Shown here: positions 37,685 to 49,173 of the stretch, piece by piece
Layout: the number at the start of each line of letters is the position of its first letter
How positions within the stretch are numbered: position 1 is the first letter of the stretch
Made by a program: the position numbers and the translations under genes
NCBI GenBank assembly: GCA_035236585.1
Contig: CP141132.1
Location: forward strand, 54,811,880-54,875,879
Reading direction: 5' to 3'
Length of the DNA stretch: 64,000 nt
Origin: Warburgia ugandensis
Lineage: Eukaryota > Streptophyta > Magnoliopsida > Canellales > Canellaceae
Notes under the pieces: model-generated
What the model was told of the DNA's origin: nothing
Database searches by the model: none
What the model saw: the letters and a program-made list of their open reading frames with translations, nothing else

Positions 37685-39074
37685 TATGGGGTCCCAAGAG
37701 GGAGGGTCAATTCAGACAACAATAAATATTTAAAACTTTTGCAAAGTGCTTAAACAGCTTGAGCAATTTTGGGAAATAGTTTAGTAGCATACAAGAAGCT
37801 AGAACAGATATTTTATGATAGCTTGGCTAGCCAACCAAGTCACCTACTTACACTTTCTCAAAATATTTCCTACTTTGAATTCCACTAAATCCACACAACC
37901 AGTTGGCACTATGTTTGCGTACAAAGAAGGATTTGAGCACTTGCAACAGCTCAACCTTTTTACAAGCACTTGGACAACTATCCAAGGACAAGAGAGCTAC
38001 ATCACTCTCTCAAAATACAATGAAAAGTTTTAAGAAAAAGAATATCTCTAAGAATTCATGCACAAATAAAAGGAATAGACGGAGGGTTTTATAATGCAAA
38101 GAATTTGAAGTATTTATACAGTGAGCTTGGAGAAGATGAGCTTGATTGTCTTACTTGATGTCCAAACGTTCATCTAATGGTTGTTGGAGCCGTTTTATAG
38201 TCTTCAAGCCAAAGGAGCCATTAGATTCAATTTGATAGTCATTTAAGGATAATACTAGCCTTTTGAAATTTAATTTCCAATATGAGAACAACAAGTGAAA
38301 GTGAATAGGATAGCACAATCAGCTAGATAGCTTAGGCAGCTGGTTGGAGCTGCTTAACAGTAATTTTATAATCGATCGGCTTGTTCACTTTGGGAATCGA
38401 TTGAGTTTTGCTCAAAACGTCAAAATCCGTGTTTACTCTTCAACAATGGACTGGATTTCTCAAACAATCGGTTGGGAATCCAACCCTTAACCATTTTCTC
38501 AAAAGTTGACATGATTTTGTCTGAACCAAAACATTTTCAAATGTTGGGTAGCAACAGGCTTCAAATGACCCCGTAACCAACTACGGAAAAAAATTAGCCC
38601 AAAAGTCTTCTTGAATATGAGGAAAATCAGCTGGACAAGTCTTAACAGCCCATTTCAAATTATCAGATGCAAATCTTCAAGATAGAATGTCAGAAATGCG
38701 CTTGAAATGATTTGCTCCAAATGACTTAGAAGATATTTTGTTAAAGCTCTTCATGGCAATGCACTTGGGAATGCTGAACACTGGACTTGATTTTTATAGA
38801 ACCAACACATCCCCATTTCATCACCACCGTTGCGTTTGGATGGCCTGCTTGAAGTTGAGAACTTCGTTAGTTTCTTTGAGTTTCTTGTTCCACAATCAAT
38901 TGGATTACATGTAAAGCTGATTTGACTCTTGAGACTTGGAAAAAAATTTCTACACGTGTGCTTCTATTGAACTTGAAATGTTTCGATTGAATCATTTAAT
39001 CTTAACCTTATGAATCGTTCTTTGCATATGCACAAAATAGGTTACATCACAAGATTAAGGTTTCGTTGTTATTA
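37685..39074 (-). repeat. 5' LTR of inner copia
   Basis: Begins TATGGGGTCCCAAGAG and ends near TTGTTATTA. About 1.39 kb, partner of 30892-32334. The primer site lies just outside its left edge. Confidence 0.88.
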
Positions 39075-39086
39075 AAACAAAAAAAA

Positions 39087-42000
39087 ACTCCGGCTAACGA
39101 GGGACCATCAACAAGTGACAACATACGTGTCCAAATTTGTCTTGTACATGAGTACCAAGGTAAGGATTACTTAAACGTAGGTAATGTCACAAGATTACTA
39201 ATTACACATGTTGGATCTTCTACCATTAGGTCATTCAGTTCTCAATCTTAATTTGTCCAGTGTTATGCATGCACCGTCTGATAGGATCAACTTTATTAGT
39301 TCAGAAGTTTACACACGGGGAGGAAATTTTTTGTTGACAGATTAGGAACGATCCATGTAAGCTTAAGGTGTCCTAGGCACTTTACAATCTCCGTGGGCCC
39401 AGACATATTTTGGTGAAACAAGCACCCTTGGATGTATGGCGTGCCCAACTTTGGCATTTAAAGTATCAATTGTTTCTTAGGGTTATTCAATGGAATAACT
39501 TACTTTGCACTACTAGAATTTCAAGTTCCAATGTGTCCGTTGTATAGAGATGTGCTAATTAAATTCTAATTTAATTTCTTGTGGAATGAACCATCGGAAT
39601 GGTTGCCCACATACTAGTGAACAACAATGATCTATTGAAATCTGGATTAAGCATTTAGTTGAGACAAGATTGCTGATATTGGCTCACGCAATTGTTCCAG
39701 AGATGTATTGGGGCGAGGTCTTTGAAAGTGCCATGTACTTAATAAATCGAATGCCAGTTCCGCTTCTTAAATGGAAAATTCCTGTGGAAATCTTCTACAA
39801 AGAGAAGTCGAATTATTCCATCCTTAAACTGTTTACAATATCACGAGTTTGATTATGAGTCCAGATTGTGTGTGTGTGTGTGTGTTTATCACATTGCCCA
39901 ACTCACAACGGGTATAGGTGTCTAAAATGTTTCCTCGGGTAGCATACAAGTGACTAAACACATTTGGTCTTCTGACTTAGTCTCTCCATTTTCCCAACCA
40001 TCAATTCTGCGGCCCCCACCTTCCATGGTCAATTAGATGCCTTGGCCTGCTGTCACGTCTAATTTTTTGACACAGAATAAGCCTACCCGAGGAAATTAAC
40101 GTGCAATCTCTTCCTTCAATTTCAAATTTAAATACGTATGATCGTTACCCTTATATTTTATTTGCTCCAAATCTCGCAGCCACCAGCTAGAGCTTTCCAT
40201 GGAGCATAGCAGCTGGCATCTCAAGGCAATGTGTTCCGAGAGGTAGATAGATAGGACTACTTGTTGCTTAATCAGGACCCTCCCCAAACTTTCTTTTTTA
40301 TTTTTAAAAAATATTTTTTGTCTATTTAATATAGAATTCTCTCGCAGAGCTGCAAACCGACTCTATTAGAATTCTATTTGCATTCCAGTACCAGTTCTTT
40401 TTGCTTTGACTCAATGGCTAATTAGGAATTTGGAAATTTGAGGAAAAGGTCAAAGCGTACCTTCATGGAAAGTCAATGAGGACTTCTAAATTCAATAACT
40501 AATCACTTCTAATCTCTCTCTTTCCAACCATATTTCTAATAGCCTACCTTATCAATCTTCCCATAAACATCAAATTCCCAGCATATCAACCACAGAATCT
40601 GCTCCATCATCTTCTCTGTCTTCCGATTCTGTTTCCTCTATTCAAAACGATATTTCTATTTCAAGTTCCTCTAATAACCTATCTTGATAATCCACTCAAG
40701 CTGCATTGCATGATCACTAATCACGTAACGCCGTTAGCCCACGTGGTTTAAAACCGTTTTCTGCCATTCTAAATTAAAAATAAAATAAAAAAATCACTCA
40801 TAATCCGACCCAATCTAATTATGTAGCTATTAATCACCCAAATAGTTTAGGGCCCTTGGTTACAATTACAAGTATATCTAATTTGGAAGAACCTCAAGCT
40901 CGCACCCATCCTATGGTACTGCGAAATTCATCCAAACCACATGGACCTCATGCAAATGTTGCCACCAAGTCCCCTTTAAATCTCACTTGATAGCATTAGA
41001 ATTATGCGGTGGATCCCAAAACAATTGCTAAAGCTTGGAAGAATCCTGAGTGCAACCATGTGGGCTGAAATTCGTGTATTACTAGAGAATGAGACCTGGA
41101 AGTTGGCACAACCAATGTCAACATTGTGGGGGCAAGTGACTGTTTAAGATCAAATACAGGTCAGATTAGACAGTTGACCGCTGTAAAGCTGGATTAATTG
41201 CCAATGGATTCAATAAAATTATAGGCATCGAGTACGTGAAGACCTTTAGCTGGTAATCTAATCAACGATGATCTACACCGTACTTTCTACCACGACATCA
41301 AACAACTAGGAGTTGGATTGTTAGATGTTTCAAATGAGTTTCTACATTGCGATCCGAAGGACGTATATATGGAGCAACTTATTGGTTTAATAAATGAGAT
41401 CCATCTGAATTTTGTATATCACTTGCAAAAATCCTTCCGTGTCTTGAAAGAAGTGCCACACGCATGGTTATCTATGCTCACCCATTGATTACGTCAACTT
41501 CTGTTTTAAGTGATCGAAAATTAATTGTTTGATATTTGTTCGTAACGAAGATGGATTAGTTATTCTGTACTCAAGATTAAAAGAGTTGTACAGGAAAAAA
41601 TTCACACTAAAGGATCTTTATGAACTGCATTATTTCTTGGCATTGAGGTTAATCACACCTTAGATTCATTTGTCTTATAACAGTAGAAGTATACAGCCAT
41701 CTCTTGTGTCACAAGAAGATGAACAGATCTAAGCTATTCAAGATTCCTACGTCACCTAGTAGTAAGCTATCAAAATTTCAAGGGAAAACTGCTTGATGAC
41801 TGATATCGATGTTGTAGCATAGTAGGGGCACAACATTATCTTACCATCAGTAGGTTAGATATCACATTCGCGGTCATTATTTTAGACGACTAAGTAGCAT
41901 TGATTTTCCTTATCTCTAATATCAATAGTAAGGAAAGCATGAATGAGATTAGAGAACATACCATCTTCCACATAACCATTCAAATGTCGAAGTTAATTCA

Positions 42001-43157
42001 TGCAATCTCTAACGTTGCTTCATTGGAGAGCGATCAACCTGATGCTACGTTATCTTAAAGGCAAGGATATCACATAGCAGTTAGATTCAGATCAGATGCA
42101 TCATTGTTACAGTACAATTCACTAGGAATTTAGTTGGATCGGATTACAACGAATACTTACTCAGATTTTATTATTAATGTTTGGCTCCAACTTAAACTGG
42201 ATTCAGGTTATCCATGGAAGAGTCCAAGATCCAAGCCGTTATAAAAAATAAAACTACTTACCATCACAAAGAAAATTTAGCATATATGTAATCCATATTG
42301 GTCATACGCCCAACTTAAACTGGATTCAGGTTATCCATGGAAGAGTCCAAGATCCAAGCCGTTATAAGAAAAAAAAAAAACTACTTACCATCACAAAGAA
42401 AATTTAGCATATATGTAATCCATATTGGTCATACGTCTTTTCCATTTTAAATATTTAATATTATGTAAAATATATATAGAACATCACCAGCAAAAAATAA
42501 AATTAGAACTTATAAGTCATATATAGTCATTGCCACCAACAAAATAAAAAATCTCCAACTCAATTAATGATGTCATCATATATAAATTACCTTAAACTTT
42601 TTTAATTGAGTTCCAAGTGAGAAACGAAAGGGTAATTTTGTATTAAATTAGAAAAATACCTTCTATAGTGCCAAAAAAAATATAAAATTGGAAGATACTT
42701 TTGTAATTTGTCAAATCTTAATTAAATCTTGGATTGTCCAGGAGATCATGCATGTTTATTAATTAATCAGATTTTTACAAAAAGGATCTATAAAAGATCC
42801 ATCGGATTAACATGCTATATTCAAGTGGTGTTTTAAGTCAGTCATATCTTTTAGATTCGTCTAACTATATGGGTCCACTTACATGCCAACTGGATTGGAT
42901 GCTTGACAGCAAGAAATCCATGGATGGATGTGCATTTTTCTTTTGCTCTAAGTTTATTTCATGGTTAGCTAGCAAAGAAACGACACCATAACCTATTCTT
43001 CCACGGAGTCTATTTATCATGCACTTGCGAACACCACAATCGAACTCACTTGGCTACACTCTCTCCTATCATGTATGAATTGATGCTAAAGTTTCTTCAA
43101 ACTTGTAGTGTGACAATTCTGGGACTGTGCATCGAGCATATGCAATCTTAACAATAG
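39087..43157 (+). pseudogene. Outer Ty1/copia element, right part (protease to RNase H)
   Basis: Protease resumes with the duplicated ACTCC, giving a Ser-Gly pair, then EYQGKDYLNVGN and LLITHVGSSTIRS. A pre-integrase WRAQLWHLKYQ motif lies near 39440. Integrase follows at 39670-39850: LILAHAIVPEMYWGEVFES, then AMYLINRMPVPLLKWK. Reverse transcriptase (about 40980-41880) has LLDVSNEFLHCD, then VYMEQLIG, FVYHLQKSFRVLKEVPHAWL and AQHYLTISRLDITFAV. RNase H is split: LRYLKGKDITQQLDSD near 42040, and LASKETT to CDNSGTVHRAYA at 42960-43150. An extra segment, 42140-42840, lies between them. This is the same element as 29789-30886. Many stops are present. Confidence 0.88.
42187..42435. repeat. 123-bp tandem duplication
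   Basis: CCAACTTAAACTGGATTC starts at 42187 and again at 42310. Both copies run on nearly identically to GGTCATACG, differing mainly in one A run. They lie in the extra segment that splits the copia RNase H. Confidence 0.93.
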
Positions 43158-43205
43158 TTGGCAGAGTATCTCTTCTACCTTATTTTTCATAACAACTTCC
43201 ACATG

Positions 43206-43535
43206 TCAAAAGTAGCTGCATCAGCTTCAAGCACTCGAATTCTCGATATTCCTTTTTATTTCTCATCAAACAAATGGCATCTTCTTCTGAAAATTTTAGC
43301 AATTCTTAACATGATATTGGGGATTCTCATTGCTATTGCTCAAACAAGCATAAAATATATGCTTGTATATTCATCCATAGGTCAAATCATATATGTAATT
43401 ATTGGAATAATTGTTAGAGACTCAAATGATGGATATGCAAACATGATAACTTTATATGTTGTTCTATATCTCTGAGAATATAGGAACTTTTGCTCGTATT
43501 GTCTCATTTGCTCTATGTACTAGAACTAATAACAT
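43206..43535 (+). pseudogene. ndhB: Plastid ndhB fragment in nuclear DNA (NUPT)
   Basis: The plus-strand frame reads [20 protein letters not shown], then [16 protein letters not shown], then [16 protein letters not shown] and [10 protein letters not shown]. This is the exon 2 region of plastid NADH dehydrogenase-like subunit 2. After an indel in the MITLY segment, the nucleotide match continues in another frame through GGAACTTTTGCTCG. Plastid ndhB is about 510 residues, and only about 110 codons are present. Substitutions at otherwise constant positions and the frameshift show a decayed nuclear insertion rather than plastid DNA. It lies directly after the outer copia RNase H. Confidence 0.93.
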
Positions 43536-44074
43536 GCTTCTCTGTATTCCTAGTTAGCTATCTTAATTGATTTCCATCCCTTAATCCTAGGAATGTCAAT
43601 AACTTGTTCTAATCTCTTTTCTAGATATTTTTCTTGTAAATTATATACATATATATTGATGTAATTTTTTATACAATTAAAACATGTGAAAAAATCACTC
43701 CCAATGAGTTTTTCTTTTTTCACTAAATCTTAATGGCCTCTCCATGATTTCTCAGGCTCTACCAAAAACTTTGTTAGTGCCAATGTCGCTCCCTTGCTTC
43801 CCTTAAAGTTGTAGGCCAACAACAACTTGCTTGGAAGGCACATTTCATGCCTTACTTGCTGGATTTGATTTACATTACTATCATTGATGGAACCTTTCCT
43901 GTACCTCCTAAGTCTGACCGGCACTACCCTTTTTGGGTACACCAGGACAAGATAGTCTTTAGCTAGATCATCTTTCGTGGTTAGATCAAACATGTCTACA
44001 TCCATGAAGGAGAAGCAAACTTCACTATCAGAGCAAGATTACAATAATGGTTACAAAGGAGGAGGAGGTTCGAA

Positions 44075-44157
<83 letters not shown>

Positions 44158-44299
44158 GTGCCTTTATGAATATGCTAATCTCCCTTTTCAAGATTTTCAT
44201 GAGAAATTCAGCCCCAAAAGTCTTGACATTTTTGAGAAATCTATCTCGTAAATCTGGTGCACAAAAGTCTTGGCATTTTTAAGAAATTAGGCATCGACC
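43536..44299. other. Spacer with unassigned 91-codon minus-strand frame
   Basis: No gene recognised. A minus-strand open frame at 44005-43730 (starting MDVDMFDLTTKDDL) has no motif I know. It may be the decayed 3' LTR or end of the neighbouring minus-strand copia. The CT microsatellite at 44078-44154 lies here. A repeated phrase AAAAGTCTTG(A/G)CATTTTT occurs at about 44216 and 44264. Confidence 0.45.
44078..44154. repeat. (CT)n microsatellite
   Basis: About 77 bp of uninterrupted CT. Confidence 0.98.
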
Positions 44300-46332
44300 T
44301 AGTGATGTGATGATGACTATTTTACATGGGTATAGACCCATCAATTTTCCCCACCCATACCTATGAGAGGAGAATTTATCATATTTCTTCAGTTTGGAGT
44401 CCATTATGACTATGCCTCTGCATGACACTAGCTTCTCATATGTAACCACATTCACAAACATGTCTACTAGATTTTCTTTAATATGGATCTTCTCAAGTTT
44501 TAACAACTATTCATCTATCACCTCATGCATCCTATGATACCAAATATCAATGTTCTTCGTGCATGCATGGTACATTGAGTTTTTGCTCAAGTCCAAAGTA
44601 CTCTAACTGTCACAATGCACCATGTATTCCTTTTGTGTGATACTAAGTTCTTTGAGAAATTATTTCATCCACAACATCTTCTTACCATCTTCTACTATGA
44701 CAAATGTACTTTGTTTCTGCTATTGACAAAGAGTCACATTTCTATAATTTAGACTATCAAGATACAACTCCCCCAACAAAAGTGAAGAAAACTTGATATT
44801 AATTTCTAGTCATCAAGATCCCGTGTCATGTCTAAATATGTATATCCTTCTAAGATTGGTTCTACTGCTACAAAGCACAAGCATAGTTTGGATATACCCT
44901 TAAGGTGCCTAAGAATCCACTTCATTGTCTCCTAGTGATCACTTCTTGGATTGGACAAGAATCTTCTCACTACACTACAACATGAGCAATGTCAGGTCTT
45001 ATACACACCATTGTATACATCAAACTCCCAACCTTTGAAGAGTATATTACTCCTGTCATCTTCTATGTCTCCTGTTTTGAAGAGGGACACATGCATTTAC
45101 TTAATTAGCTTGAAATGATTACTAAGTGGAGTGTTAACTAGCTTGGCATTCTCCATGTTAAACCTCTTGATTACCTGTTGAACATACCAGGACTTCTTTT
45201 CTTTTCTATCATGAATTATATTAATGCCCAAAATCTGCTGAGTTGGGCATATGTTCTTCATGTCAAAGGACTTTGATAACTCCTCTTCAGCTTGTTGATC
45301 ATAGCTACCTCTTGATTAGCTATCAACATATCATCTACATAGAGAAGAAGTCTAACAATTTTTCTAATAGGAAATCTCTTTGCACAAGGACACATTAATC
45401 TGCTACAGTGCTCTTGTGTTAATGACTTGTCATGAATGAGTCAAACTTCTTATACTATTGCATCGGTGCTTGCTTGAGACTCTTCCATAATTTGTAGACT
45501 AAGTGCTTCTTCTTTAGAACTTCAAAACTTTCTAGTTGTTCCATATAGATTTCTACCTCTAGATCTCCATTAAGGAAGGTGGTCTTCACATTCATTCGTT
45601 TAAGCTAGAAACCAATCTGAGTATGATTCATATTGAGGTCATCTTCGCCATCGATGAGAAGATCTTACAAAGTAGATTCCTTTCTTCTATTCAAAACCTT
45701 TGGCAACTAGTCGAGCCTTGTGCTTCACCAACTTATTGCTGCCTTCCTTCTTTAACTTGAACACCCATTTCTTCTTCAGTGCTCTCTTGCCCTTAAGGAG
45801 CTTTACCAACTTATATGTTTGATTTTTCTATAAAGAGCTAATATCTTCATGCATGGCTTGCATCCACTTGCTCTTATTTGCATGATTATGTGCTTCTTGG
45901 AAACTTTCTAACTCCCCTCAACACTAAGTGGAATATATCTTGAATTTTGATATTTCTTTAAGGTGATCAATATGAGGCATCTTTTTGATGTTTTTAACTG
46001 AGGCTTGTCACCTTCTAAAAAGGGAGTTGCTTCACCACCTAATTATTGTGATGGTCCTATAGCTTTTGGTGGAGGCGGTTGTTAATATCTCAACACTCTC
46101 TAAATATTCCTCTCTTACTTCAAGAAGTTTTTATCTTGCATATCTTCACTGTTTGTAGCAGACTATATTGGTGTAGGATTTGGAACAATGTTTGAAGGAC
46201 TGGTACTTGTATTGCTAGACTTTGTGTGATTTTAAAATCTTAATAACATTGATTTCATGGAACATTATGTCCCTACTTTGATGATTCGATTCTCTCTATA
46301 TCCCGTAGTCTATTTCCAAATCTTGTGTCTCC
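44300..46332 (-). pseudogene. Third copia element: reverse transcriptase and RNase H
   Basis: Minus strand. The end of the integrase/linker region is SYGDTRFGNRLRDIER near 46330-46280. Reverse transcriptase begins around 45890 with WMQAMHEDISSL, then KLVKLLKGKRALKKKWVFKL and KHKARLVAKG. The catalytic LLLYVDDMLIAN is intact near 45340-45300. RPDIAHVV follows near 44990. RNase H (about 44740-44340) has EDGKKMLWMK, TKNIDIWYHRMHEVIDE and LEKIHIKENLVDMFV. Several stops and frameshifts exist, but the YVDD motif is kept. It is the 3' half of the element whose protease and integrase lie at 49174-50284. Confidence 0.9.
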
Positions 46333-47317
46333 ATAACTAAAACTACTATGGCGATGGGATTAAAAGGCAATTAAGAATAGCTATAAAAGACGATTACAAA
46401 ATTGTCTTATACCTAATTGTTTTATAAAATGAATACTAAATTGTCTTATATAGAAAACCCATATAAGACAGTTTCCAAAAATTGTCCTATAAATATGAAA
46501 AAATATAGGAAAGTTTTTGAAAAACCATCCTATATAGAGGAGTATATAGGATGGTTTTCTAATGAGAAATATAGGATGGTTTTTCAAAACTGTCCTATAT
46601 TGCTTATAGTTTCTTCATGAATTGTGTGCTACTTTGTTGGTTTCTATTTAAACATTGTTCCTATAGCTTCTGAAGTTCAACACTTCATTTCTGAACACTA
46701 TAAATCATTTTACAAAATAAATTCACCCACATTCAACATTTCCAACATTCCAAGTTGAACTTATCCATATATACTTCTTTGTGAAATAAAGAAAATATAC
46801 ACATACTTAAATTTTAAAAAAAAAGGAACACATGTATCCAATTAGTGCAATTGTAAATTATATTTCTATGATAAAATTGTTTTATGTTCAATAACATTAG
46901 ATGTCTACAAATTAAAGTCAAAAGATATTCAGTCCATTCCATTTTGATGTCATCTATGTCTAATTTGGAGTAACTCTTGGTACCCAAATCAACCTGCAAG
47001 ACAACAAATGTTACATCAATTAAGACATTATTGTTAGAGTCATTTAAGATATGTAGAAAACTATAAGAATGATGGTTAGTTAATTAATTGAACCTTTCTT
47101 AATTGAGAGATCGTAAATCCTTCTTTAATGATAATTCTCATATATTTGAGAACGTAATACCCACACTCCCAATTAGATTATTGTCCAGGGCACTACACAA
47201 TAAAATCAATAGATCATAAGGTTCAAATATCATGTGTAATTATAAGTTTATAGGTTATAGGGTTAAACTAAAGAAGTAGTAAACCTTTACCTTAAACCTT
47301 TCTCAAGTTAGTTTTTT

Positions 47318-47958
47318 AAGCAACATTTTGCATGCCTTCTTGAATAAAACATTAAAATCTAAAACATGGGTCTTGTTAAACTCAATGGAGGCTATCAAGA
47401 ATGATCAATTTCAACTATTTAAAAGTATTAAAGAAGCAAAAAATCAGCAACATAAATAGTAAAAAAATGCTTGGTAATGTTACCATTCAAACACCTATTA
47501 CAACAAGCATACTTCCAGCAACATTATGCATGCCTTCTTGAATGAAACATAAAAATTTAAAACATAGATCTCAATGGAGGCTATCTAAAATGATCAATTT
47601 CAACCATTTACAAGCATTAAAGAAGCAAAAAATTAGCAACATATATAGTAAAAAATGCATATTCAAGCAATATTTTGCATGGCCTCTTGAATGAAACATC
47701 AAAATCTAAAATATGGGTCTTCTTAAACTTGATGGAGGCTATCTAGAATAATCAATTTCAACCATTTACATACATTAAAGAAGCAGAAAATTAGTAACAT
47801 ATACAGTAAAAAATGCATATTCAAGCAACATTTTGCATGTTTTCCTGAATGAAACATCAAAATTTAAAACATAGGTCTTCTTAAACTCAATGGAGGAAAT
47901 CTAGAATGATCAATTTGAATAATTTACAAGCTTTAAAGAGGCACAAAATCAAGAAATG
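47318..47958. repeat. Four-copy tandem repeat, about 150-200 bp unit
   Basis: Units start near 47318, 47517, 47665 and 47821, each with CAA(C/T)ATT(T/A)TGCATG, then TGGAGG, then GATCAATTT. Spacing is 199, 148 and 156 bp. The array lies inside the palindrome-rich element. Confidence 0.85.
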
Positions 47959-47999
47959 AGAAAAGTTCAAACTAATGAGACAAAACTGACCCAACCTCT

Positions 48000-48470
48000 T
48001 CTCCTCCTTTTTCTCCTTCATCTTCTCCTCAAGGGTTTTAGGTTAGAAAAAATTTTGGGGGGGGGGTGTTGGAGGCGTGAAATCTCTCCTCTCTTCTTCT
48101 TCTTCTCATCTCCTTAAAGGTTTTGTGGGTTTTGAAAAATTTGTATGGGGGATGGGGGGAACATGATTTCTTTACTCTCCTCTCCTATTTATTCTTCTTC
48201 TTCCCTCTTTCTCTCCTTCTCCTCTTCTCTTCTCTACTTCTACTTCTTCTTCTTCTTCTCCTTAATGGTTTTGGAGATTTGGGTTTGAAAAATTCGAATG
48301 GGGGATGGGGGGAACATGATTTCTTTACTCTCCTCTCCTATTTCTTCTTGTTCTTCCCTCTTTCTCTCCTTCTCTCTCTTTCTCCTCTTCTCTTCTTCTT
48401 CTTCATCTTCTCCTTAATGCTTTTAGGGATTCGGGTTTGAAAAGTTCGTATGGGGATGGCAGGGGGTGTG
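48000..48470. repeat. Three-copy CT-rich tandem repeat
   Basis: A unit of about 150 bp combines GGGGGATGGGGGGAACATG and a following TTTCTTTACTCTCC with long TTC/CTC tracts. Its copies lie near 48050, 48150 and 48300. The plus-strand open frame across it is low complexity and not a gene. Confidence 0.8.
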
Positions 48471-49173
48471 TTTTGATATATTTGATGTGAATATAGGATG
48501 GTTTTTAAAAACCATCCTGTATTTATTTTAATATAGGATGGTTTTTCAAAAATTGTTCTATATTTAAAAACATATATGGATAGTTTTTAGAAACCATCCT
48601 TTATTCGCATAAATATAGGATAGTTTTGTAAAAACCATCTTGTATTGCTATGAATATAGGATGGTTATTTAAAAACCATCATATATTGGAATAATTATAT
48701 AAGATGGGTTTCCAAAAACTGTCCTATATTAAAGATCACTTTCAAACCGATATGTTCCTACCTAAATTTTTGTTTGAATAATAAAAGACAGTTTCTTAAT
48801 AACTGTCTTATAGAATTAAAGTAGTTTTGCTAGTTTTTTTGAACCCTTAAAATCTTAAAAACTTGTGAAGTGCATAGGTTATCCCATCATTTATTTAACA
48901 TTTATATAAAATGGTCCTAGAAAACTATCTTATATTATTTTAAAATATAGGAATTCTTGAAAACCTTCTTATATTATGCTAATAATATGAGGCAGTTTTA
49001 AAGAACCATCTTATATAAATTTATATAAGAAGATTATGTTGAAATGGTCTTATATTATTATAACATATAAGACGGTTTATCATAACCGTCTTATATAAAT
49101 TTTATATAAGATAGTTGTGGTAAAATCGTCTTATATTTGCTGTCTTATAAAGCCCAAATTTTAGTAGTATAAC

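Larger units (their letters stand above)
30887..39086 (-). mobile_element. Inner Ty1/copia retrotransposon (SIRE/Maximus-like)
   Basis: An 8.2-kb insertion in minus orientation, bounded by the host duplication ACTCC at 30882-30886 and 39087-39091. Two related direct repeats of about 1.4 kb form the LTRs. The primer site TTGGTATTTGAGC (37671-37683, minus) lies beside the right LTR. Coding order on the minus strand is gag, integrase, reverse transcriptase, RNase H, then an extra region before the 3' LTR. A few bases between the TSD and the TG/CA termini (AAGAT on the left, an A-rich run on the right) are unexplained, so the exact LTR tips are uncertain. LTR divergence and many stops indicate an old insertion. 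Confidence 0.9.
46338..49168. mobile_element. Palindrome-rich non-autonomous DNA transposon (CACTA-like)
   Basis: A 2.8-kb block splits the third copia exactly between STPCTFV and YGDTRFG. The copia-derived ATAAC is duplicated on both sides (46333-46337 and 49169-49173). Ends share a short inverted ACTACTA (46342-46348 and 49162-49168 reversed). Inside both ends, many short palindromes of the form ATATAGGATGGTTTTT-AAAACCATCCTATAT, or AAGACGGTTT with its complement, occur at 46390-46610 and 48480-49140. These look like subterminal transposase-binding arrays. No transposase is encoded. The 5-bp duplication is unusual for CACTA (3 bp), so the superfamily is uncertain. Confidence 0.7.

Noticed and set aside
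40096..40287. 63-codon minus-strand frame starting MGRVLIKQQ
   Set aside because: No motif was recognised. It lies inside the decayed outer copia between integrase and polymerase.
47318..47958. CRISPR-like spaced repeats
   Set aside because: Units are long, diverged and unevenly spaced in eukaryotic transposon DNA. They are tandem repeats, not a CRISPR array.
48123..48440. 105-codon plus-strand frame
   Set aside because: It translates a three-copy pyrimidine-rich repeat inside a DNA transposon.
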